Below are positions 32,874 to 37,419 of a stretch of DNA of 37,419 nt, piece by piece (the first letter of the stretch is position 1; each line of letters opens with the position of its first letter). The stretch covers positions 1 through 37,419 of the forward strand of contig JAIRQQ010000086.1 of NCBI GenBank assembly GCA_031256395.1, written 5' to 3'. The stretch is from Nitrososphaerota archaeon (GTDB lineage: Archaea > Thermoproteota > Bathyarchaeia > Bathyarchaeales > Bathycorpusculaceae). The notes under the pieces are model-generated. The model was not told the origin of the DNA, ran no database searches, and worked only from the letters and a program-made list of their open reading frames with translations. A program made the translations under genes and the position numbers.

Positions 32874-34746
32874 TACAAAACTTGCCGAGCTGGAACAATA
32901 CTTAAACACTTGCACCAACGACACTACCTATGGCTGCGCCGAGGGTACCGGCCTAACAGCGTTGCATCGGCGTCTTTTTAACAACAAAACCAACGTCTTA
33001 AAAAAAGACATGATAAAAAACCTCGCCGCCTTCTATGCCAACGACCAAAACATCCTAGATCTCTGGGCCGAACTCTCAGAGTGCGAACAAGACTTTCTAC
33101 GCTACGTGGTGCAATGCGGCAGCGAATACCTCCCCACCACTCTGATATATGCAAAGAAACACAACCTCAAACTCGAATACATAGCACCCGGTGGCTACAC
33201 CAAAAACCTAACCAACGCCTTTGACTACATGCGCCTAAAATTTCTCCACCTGCTGACTTGGAACATCCCCAACACCAAAACCGTCATACTCTTCCCCGGC
33301 GGCAACATGCCCCAAACCGTTTTTAACGTCTTAAAAAATCTGGTCGGTCCCATAAAATTCGACTACACATCCTATCGCCCAACAAAAACTGATTATCTCA
33401 TATGCCGAGAAAACCGCCTCAACGACTTGGCAACGCTGGTAAAACTTGCCGCCAGCGAACGCCTAAAAGTAAAACCCGACACATTGGATCTCACCCCCGC
33501 CAAACTGGCCAAACTCGCCGAAACAATTGATTTCGAAGAAGTCTGTGACAAAAACGGCAAATTCTGCACTCCAAAAGAGGCCAAACACAAAAACGACTTC
33601 AAAATCACCCAACCCCTCTTCATATTAGCCGCCAACTCGGGCTTACTTGACATCGACCCAGACGGATATGTGCACCCCGGCAAAAACTCCCCTGATTTGC
33701 TAGCTAAACCCCCAAACGAGCTAGCAAAACAATTATTTACAGACTATTGTGAGAAAAATAAAATCTATGAACTCCACTACCTAACCCACATTGCCCTCAA
33801 AGATAGTTGCGAACAAATTGAGTGGCACAAATGCCGAAAAATCATCATAGATCTGCTAAAAAACTGCCCAGCTGAGCAATTCTTAACGTTTGATTCCTTG
33901 GCTAATCACACCCAAATGTTCTATGGCAATTTCCTGCGCCGCCTGCTCTACTGCGACATTGTAGTGCGCGGTTACACCTCTGAGGAATACTATGATGATG
34001 ACTACGTACCCGACTGGAGCGAATGCGAAACACACCTAATCGGTCTCATCTTGTCCTTTCTTTGCACCATAGGCATACTTGATATCGCATACACAGAAAA
34101 CATTATCCGCACAAAATACACCGAAAATGACTTCTGCATAGGCATTGCCGGCTTTCGCATAACAAAACTCGGCGCATGGATTTTGGGACTAACCAATCAA
34201 TACCAAACCACCCCCAAAACCCTCTACCATCCCATAAACGACACAGGCCAGCTCATAGTACTGCCCGATTATTCCATAATTATATCTGGGCTTAAGTGCC
34301 GCATTGAACATGAAACTTACTTTAGCAAATTCCTCACTAAACACTCCATTGATGGCAACGCCGCAATCTACAAACTCGACTTTCCCTCGATAATCCGTGC
34401 CCATGATCTCAACATAACCCCTCAAAAAATAAAAAAAACCCTGCAAAAAGCAAGCGGCAAACCCCTCCCCAACAATGTGATTCGTTCTTTGGATGATTGG
34501 CAACTAAAAATCGGACGCGTAAAAATCCACACCCTAACCATACTCGAAACCGACGACGCACTGTTGCTCGAAGAAATAAAACACATCAAAGGCCTAAACA
34601 AGATCATAACCAGCCAACTACGCCACGCTATAGTCATAGATGGCGAACAGCAGAAGAAAGCAAAAACTCTAATAGAAAAAAATGGCTGGCCAGTAAAAAT
34701 CAACGAAACATCTGTTGCTGATAAACCCTCCAAAAATCCCCCCTAA
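32866..34746 (+). CDS. Helicase-associated domain protein, XPB partner
   Basis: A 626-residue protein whose ATG overlaps the XPB stop. The N-terminal two thirds are mostly helical with LWAELSECEQDFLRYVV-type winged-helix-like segments. The C-terminal region (about 450-625) has LIVLPDYSIIISG, IYKLDFPSIIRAHDLN, PLPNNVIRSLDDWQLKIGRVKI and ILETDDALLLEEI. The same series of elements occurs in the N-terminal domain of the upstream XPB (LIVQSDMTLLLE, YKMTPISLWNAAS, ISETVIARLTQISGRYGKVRI, FLETDDQYIM). It corresponds to the Helicase_C_3/XPB N-terminal-like family found beside XPB in actinobacteria such as mycobacteria. It is probably a dedicated XPB cofactor for DNA loading or repair (inference). No nuclease motif is seen. 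The A/C-rich coding strand differs from the XPB gene. Confidence 0.8.
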   Translation: MSDTKLAELEQYLNTCTNDTTYGCAEGTGLTALHRRLFNNKTNVLKKDMIKNLAAFYANDQNILDLWAELSECEQDFLRYVVQCGSEYLPTTLIYAKKHNLKLEYIAPGGYTKNLTNAFDYMRLKFLHLLTWNIPNTKTVILFPGGNMPQTVFNVLKNLVGPIKFDYTSYRPTKTDYLICRENRLNDLATLVKLAASERLKVKPDTLDLTPAKLAKLAETIDFEEVCDKNGKFCTPKEAKHKNDFKITQPLFILAANSGLLDIDPDGYVHPGKNSPDLLAKPPNELAKQLFTDYCEKNKIYELHYLTHIALKDSCEQIEWHKCRKIIIDLLKNCPAEQFLTFDSLANHTQMFYGNFLRRLLYCDIVVRGYTSEEYYDDDYVPDWSECETHLIGLILSFLCTIGILDIAYTENIIRTKYTENDFCIGIAGFRITKLGAWILGLTNQYQTTPKTLYHPINDTGQLIVLPDYSIIISGLKCRIEHETYFSKFLTKHSIDGNAAIYKLDFPSIIRAHDLNITPQKIKKTLQKASGKPLPNNVIRSLDDWQLKIGRVKIHTLTILETDDALLLEEIKHIKGLNKIITSQLRHAIVIDGEQQKKAKTLIEKNGWPVKINETSVADKPSKNPP

Positions 34747-34967
34747 CCACACATCTTTACTTATGTTGTCCCAAAAATGTTCGTCTCACAAACAAACTGT
34801 TTATCTCTCTTCATTGTTTTCTGCAATCTCGGGATGTTTCTAAGTATCTGGTGTGGGTATCAAACTGTTAGTTGGATGCGTCGCTGTATGTGTTGTATGG
34901 TTAGTCGAGTAAAAAAATTAGAATTGGTTTTTGGACTTAACTATTTGTTTATTTAAAATGTTACCGC

Positions 34968-35255
34968 TTACTTTTTGGTAAGGGTTATTTCCATCGTGGA
35001 AACCATTCTGGACTTGTTCTCGCCCTCGCGTGGTGGCATCTCGGCTGTTCCGATTGCGATTTTGCTGATTTTTAGGTCTTTTATGAAGCGGTTTCTTGCG
35101 ATTTCTGCAACGTCAACTGCGGTGGTTATGGCTTGGCCTCTTGCTTTTAGAGTGATCTCTTTTAGATCGTTTGAGGAGAGGCTTGTGATTATGGCCAGAA
35201 CATAGCTCATTGGGGGTTTGTTTCCGACGAAAATTACGTCTGCGTTTTCTGTCAT
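34968..35255 (-). CDS. albA: Alba family chromatin protein
   Basis: A 95-residue Alba protein: VIFVGNKPPMSYVLAIITSL, the ITLKARGQAITTAVDVAEIARNRF core and the MVSTMEITL ending. It has the standard length. The family Lys next to the N-terminal loop (GNKP) is present for DNA/RNA binding. Alba dimers coat and compact archaeal DNA and bind RNA. ATG start with AAAGGAG about eight bases upstream. It is divergent from the AIP synthase gene, with a shared TATA-like palindrome between them. The 221-base gap after its stop, towards the convergent XPB operon, shows no further feature. Confidence 0.95.
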   Translation of the reverse strand: MTENADVIFVGNKPPMSYVLAIITSLSSNDLKEITLKARGQAITTAVDVAEIARNRFIKDLKISKIAIGTAEMPPREGENKSRMVSTMEITLTKK

Positions 35256-35347
35256 TTTATTTTTCTCCTTTATGTCTCATGTGTAACATTGCAGGTCTAC
35301 GCTTTGTTGCGAGACCGAACATTACTGTCAAATATTTATGGCTTCTT

Positions 35348-35361
35348 CCTTATAAAGCCAT
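35348..35361. promoter_or_regulatory. Near-palindromic TATA element between divergent genes
   Basis: CCTTATAAAGCC reads TTATAAAG on + and CTTTATAAGG on -, both good archaeal box-A matches. It lies about 95 bases before each of the Alba (-) and AIP synthase (+) starts, so it could serve either gene or both. Confidence 0.45.
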
Positions 35362-35455
35362 TGAAAACACAACTATGCAAACATATCTGCTGGCGGTTGG
35401 GGGCTAGAAAGGCTTTTGTGTAGCTAAGGTATTGGCTACTTGCGAGAGGCAAAGC

Positions 35456-36094
35456 GTGCTCACCAAACTTAAAAAACAAATCCAGCAAATGCTAACAACT
35501 GAGGCTAAGATAGCTCATAGATTGGGGTTTACGCCTAATCGGATTAGTGTTGTGGGGTTTATATTTGCGATGGCCTCTGCGGTTGCCTACGCCGCCGTTT
35601 CGGTGCAGGCGTCTTGGTTTTTGTTGCTCGGCGTTTTTTTCCTTTTGGCGTCTGGGTTTTGTGATACTATGGATGGTATTGTTGCCCGAACCTTTGGACA
35701 GACAACCGTGTTTGGCGGGTTTTTTGATGCTGTTTTGGACCGCTATGCTGATGCGGCCGTTTATGCGGGTATACTTTTCGCGGGGTTGGCTAATGCGGCG
35801 TGGGGTGCGTTTTGGGGGCCCATTATTGCTTTGGCGGCTTTGGCGGGTTCAATGATGGTTAGCTATACCCGTGCCCGTGCAGAGGCATGTGGGATAAAGA
35901 TGGAATCTGTGGGATTTGCGGAGCGCGCAGAGCGCATGCTCATCTTGGCCGTTGCCAGCATAGCCGGCTATTTCTGGTTACCTGTTCTAGGCTATGGCGT
36001 AGCAGTGTTAGCCGTTGTCTCAAACCTGACCGTTATACAACGAGCCCTGCATGTCTACAAAGAATTAAAGAAAAAACAAACTATATCCGTATAG
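35456..36094 (+). CDS. CDP-alcohol phosphatidyltransferase, probable archaetidylinositol phosphate synthase
   Basis: A membrane enzyme of phospholipid synthesis. I prefer the GTG at 35456 (212 residues), which has GAGAGG seven bases upstream. The track starts at TTG 35432. The class signature D-xx-DG-xx-AR-x8-G-x3-D-x3-D is complete (D78, D81, G82, A85, R86, G95, D99 and D103 in track numbering), providing the metal and CDP site. About six membrane segments follow the basic N-terminus (RLGFTPNRISVVGF). In archaea this subgroup typically joins CDP-archaeol to myo-inositol phosphate, but other alcohols cannot be ruled out. It ends in TAG, with TAA two codons later, then a palindromic terminator. 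Confidence 0.85.
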   Translation: MLTKLKKQIQQMLTTEAKIAHRLGFTPNRISVVGFIFAMASAVAYAAVSVQASWFLLLGVFFLLASGFCDTMDGIVARTFGQTTVFGGFFDAVLDRYADAAVYAGILFAGLANAAWGAFWGPIIALAALAGSMMVSYTRARAEACGIKMESVGFAERAERMLILAVASIAGYFWLPVLGYGVAVLAVVSNLTVIQRALHVYKELKKKQTISV

Positions 36095-36114
36095 AGAGAA
36101 TAAAAGAATAAAGG

Positions 36115-36144
36115 AGAAGAAAGCAACTAGTTGCTTCTTTTTTG
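36115..36144. terminator. Bidirectional terminator between convergent genes
   Basis: AAGCAACTAGTTGCTT (36121-36136) is a perfect 16-base palindrome. It is followed by CTTTTTTGTTG on the plus strand and by a pyrimidine-rich run on the minus strand. It sits between the ends of the AIP synthase (+) and S26e (-) genes and can serve both. Confidence 0.7.
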
Positions 36145-36147
36145 TTG

Positions 36148-36441
36148 TTAGAATCTTCGTTTGTAGCCTTTTGAGTGGCGTTCGTTTTCTGCTCGAACTT
36201 TGACGATACCGCGGTGGACCGCACATGAGATACAGTAATATTTGGTATCCACCCAAGATGCTAGAAATGTGCCTTTTTGCCTGAGTTCTTTAGCTAACTG
36301 GGGCTCCACAAATGACACCCGACGAGTTGAGCGTTTTGCTTTATCTCTGGGCACCATCGCTCCGCAGTTAACGCATTGTACAAGGGTACTACTTCCTTTG
36401 CTTCCTTTAGCTCTTCCTCGGCTCTTTCGCTTAACAGGCAT
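36148..36441 (-). CDS. rps26e: Small ribosomal subunit protein S26e
   Basis: A 97-residue S26e protein: KRKSRGRAKGSKG start, VQCVNCGAMVPRDKA (Cys23, Cys26) and KYYCISCAVHRGIVKVR (Cys70, Cys73), four cysteines suited to bind zinc, then a basic KGYKRRF tail. It sits near the mRNA exit of the small subunit. Among archaea S26e is found mainly in TACK and Asgard groups, which supports the lineage suggested here. ATG start with GAGGA seven bases upstream. A TATATAAG box within the last codons of the DUF4438 gene gives it its own promoter. Confidence 0.95.
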   Translation of the reverse strand: MPVKRKSRGRAKGSKGSSTLVQCVNCGAMVPRDKAKRSTRRVSFVEPQLAKELRQKGTFLASWVDTKYYCISCAVHRGIVKVRAENERHSKGYKRRF

Positions 36442-36485
36442 TAATTAGTCCTCTTTTATTTTTTGGTCATTTATTGAGTTAACTA

Positions 36486-36499
36486 TCTTATATATCTGC
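36486..36499 (-). promoter_or_regulatory. TATA box of the S26e gene inside the end of the DUF4438 gene
   Basis: On the minus strand GCAGATATATAAGATAG covers the final codons and stop of the DUF4438 gene. It is about 50 bases before the S26e ATG, giving a leader of about 25 bases. Confidence 0.5.
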
Positions 36500-37378
36500 T
36501 CTTAATTTTAATAAAGAAGCTATGTTTGCATCCGAGGTTATCTGCGGAACAATCCGCCCATCCGCAGAAGTCATCAAAGTAGTCACACCCGGACCATGCC
36601 CCGCACAAATACAATTGGTGTGAACCACCACCCCCACCGAAACCGCACCCTGCCTATAGATTCTGCCAAAGGAATGATCCGCATCAATAATAGCCACCAA
36701 ATCACCCAAACGCAGAGTTTCTAATCCATATTGCTCAACAATGGTCTGATCAAAGAGCTGAATATCATAATCACCCGAATTTGTCTGATTAGCGCCCAAC
36801 CCCGAACCCATAATAGCTGCGGGTATGCGGTGAGTAACCGGCACCAAAAGCTTCTCACCCACAGGCTGAGGATCCCAAGCCTCAAGCAAAGCCGGATCAG
36901 TATTTAACACCTTTATATCCGGAAAATACTGCTGAAGCTTTAACCCCGTCCCATACGATTTAATGAGAATCTTATCCCCCGGTAGCAACTTTTCTAAAAC
37001 TTCTTTTGAGAAATCCACCATCACATGCTCAATCCCACCATGCTTACCCACCACCGTACCACTATCGCCTTTAGCCTCCCCCGAAACAACAACCGCCACA
37101 TTACCCACACAAGAAAGCACATTAAACGCAGTGTTGGCTCCCTGGCCTGTCCGCGGATCATTTTCCTTATTTACCACACTAGCACCAGGTTCCACATGAT
37201 CAGCCTCCCAACCCAAAGCAGGATCACCCACACGCAAATTATACGTCACACCCCCCACCCCAGGCAACACCTGCGGTTTTCCGGTCGCAGAAATAGTGTA
37301 GACATTACGAATAGTGGGACTGGCAACCTCACCCATAACGGAGAGTTTTATGAGTCTATCCGCATTAGTTTTAAGCAT
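36488..37378 (-). CDS. DUF4438 domain-containing protein
   Basis: A 296-residue protein that matches my recollection of the DUF4438 family in archaea and anaerobic bacteria. It has a glycine- and valine-rich, mostly beta sequence with GEVASPTIRN, PGVGGVTYN.RVGDPA, ENDPRTGQGANTAFN, GDSGTVVGKHGG, VTHRIPAAIMGSGLG, IDADHSFGRIYRQGA and CAGHGPGVT. The conserved Asp, His and Asn clusters look like an active or metal site. No biochemical function is established to my knowledge. No signal peptide or membrane helix is seen. ATG start near the window edge. The upstream region is too short to judge the promoter. S26e follows 46 bases downstream, but with a separate promoter. Confidence 0.8.
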   Translation of the reverse strand: MLKTNADRLIKLSVMGEVASPTIRNVYTISATGKPQVLPGVGGVTYNLRVGDPALGWEADHVEPGASVVNKENDPRTGQGANTAFNVLSCVGNVAVVVSGEAKGDSGTVVGKHGGIEHVMVDFSKEVLEKLLPGDKILIKSYGTGLKLQQYFPDIKVLNTDPALLEAWDPQPVGEKLLVPVTHRIPAAIMGSGLGANQTNSGDYDIQLFDQTIVEQYGLETLRLGDLVAIIDADHSFGRIYRQGAVSVGVVVHTNCICAGHGPGVTTLMTSADGRIVPQITSDANIASLLKLRADI

Positions 37379-37419
37379 GATTTTTCATCTCAGTACAATT
37401 GGGTAGTTAGCGCGATCTT

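Noticed and set aside
31206-34746. Bax1 nuclease as the product of the gene next to XPB
   Set aside because: The 626-residue protein lacks recognisable nuclease motifs and shares elements with the XPB N-terminal helicase-associated domain instead.
36121-36136. Perfect 16-base palindrome as an attachment or protein-binding site
   Set aside because: Its place between two convergent stops with a T-run on one side and a pyrimidine run on the other fits a bidirectional terminator better.
1-37419. tRNA, rRNA, transposase or integrase genes
   Set aside because: Intergenic gaps were read for T-loop-like motifs and the ORFs for mobile-element proteins. None was found.

Overview
This window is a gene-dense stretch of an archaeal chromosome, most likely from the TACK side of the archaea and plausibly a Bathyarchaeia-type genome (lineage is inference). 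The archaeal signs are an S26e ribosomal protein, an Alba chromatin protein, an archaetidylinositol-phosphate-synthase-type CDP-alcohol transferase, TATA/BRE-like promoters and frequent GTG/TTG starts. I see no rRNA, tRNA, CRISPR array, transposase or integrase.

Layout. (1) 1-6.9 kb: a large secreted beta-propeller protein on +, then a minus-strand operon of a 16-repeat PQQ-type propeller followed by a B12-binding radical SAM (rSAM) protein. (2) 7.0-9.2 kb: a second B12-binding rSAM followed by a small double-[4Fe-4S] QueG-like protein. (3) 9.2-11.7 kb: a minus-strand operon of CbiB (cobalamin biosynthesis) and a third B12-binding rSAM. (4) 11.9-17.5 kb: two divergent secreted propeller genes. 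The minus one has no recognisable start codon in front of an otherwise intact signal peptide. The plus one is cut by a single in-frame TAG. (5) 17.7-23.2 kb: an ECF-transporter S component, a radical SAM/SPASM protein, a fourth B12-binding rSAM and a YtcJ-type amidohydrolase with unusual active-site residues. (6) 23.2-25.4 kb: an AT-rich island with an unknown helical protein and a PIN-domain protein, in one frame and separated by one TAG. (7) 25.4-27.9 kb: an operon of a fifth B12-binding rSAM and a ferredoxin-like aldo/keto reductase lacking the usual catalytic Tyr. (8) 28.1-31.0 kb: tandem duplicated secreted Kelch proteins with matching promoters. (9) 31.2-34.7 kb: a bacterial-type XPB helicase overlapping a helicase-associated partner, instead of the usual archaeal XPB-Bax1 pair. 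(10) 35.0-37.4 kb: informational and lipid housekeeping genes (Alba, AIP synthase, S26e) and a DUF4438 protein.

Two themes dominate. One is cobalamin/radical chemistry: five B12-binding rSAM paralogues, CbiB in an operon with one of them, and associated Fe-S proteins. The other is a set of membrane-anchored extracellular propellers (four PQQ-type, two Kelch) interleaved with the rSAM genes. Whether the propellers are substrates, scaffolds or simply neighbours of the rSAM enzymes cannot be decided from sequence alone. The most distinctive single locus is the XPB/helicase-associated pair. The most unusual coding features are the two single-TAG interruptions and the ATG-less propeller gene.
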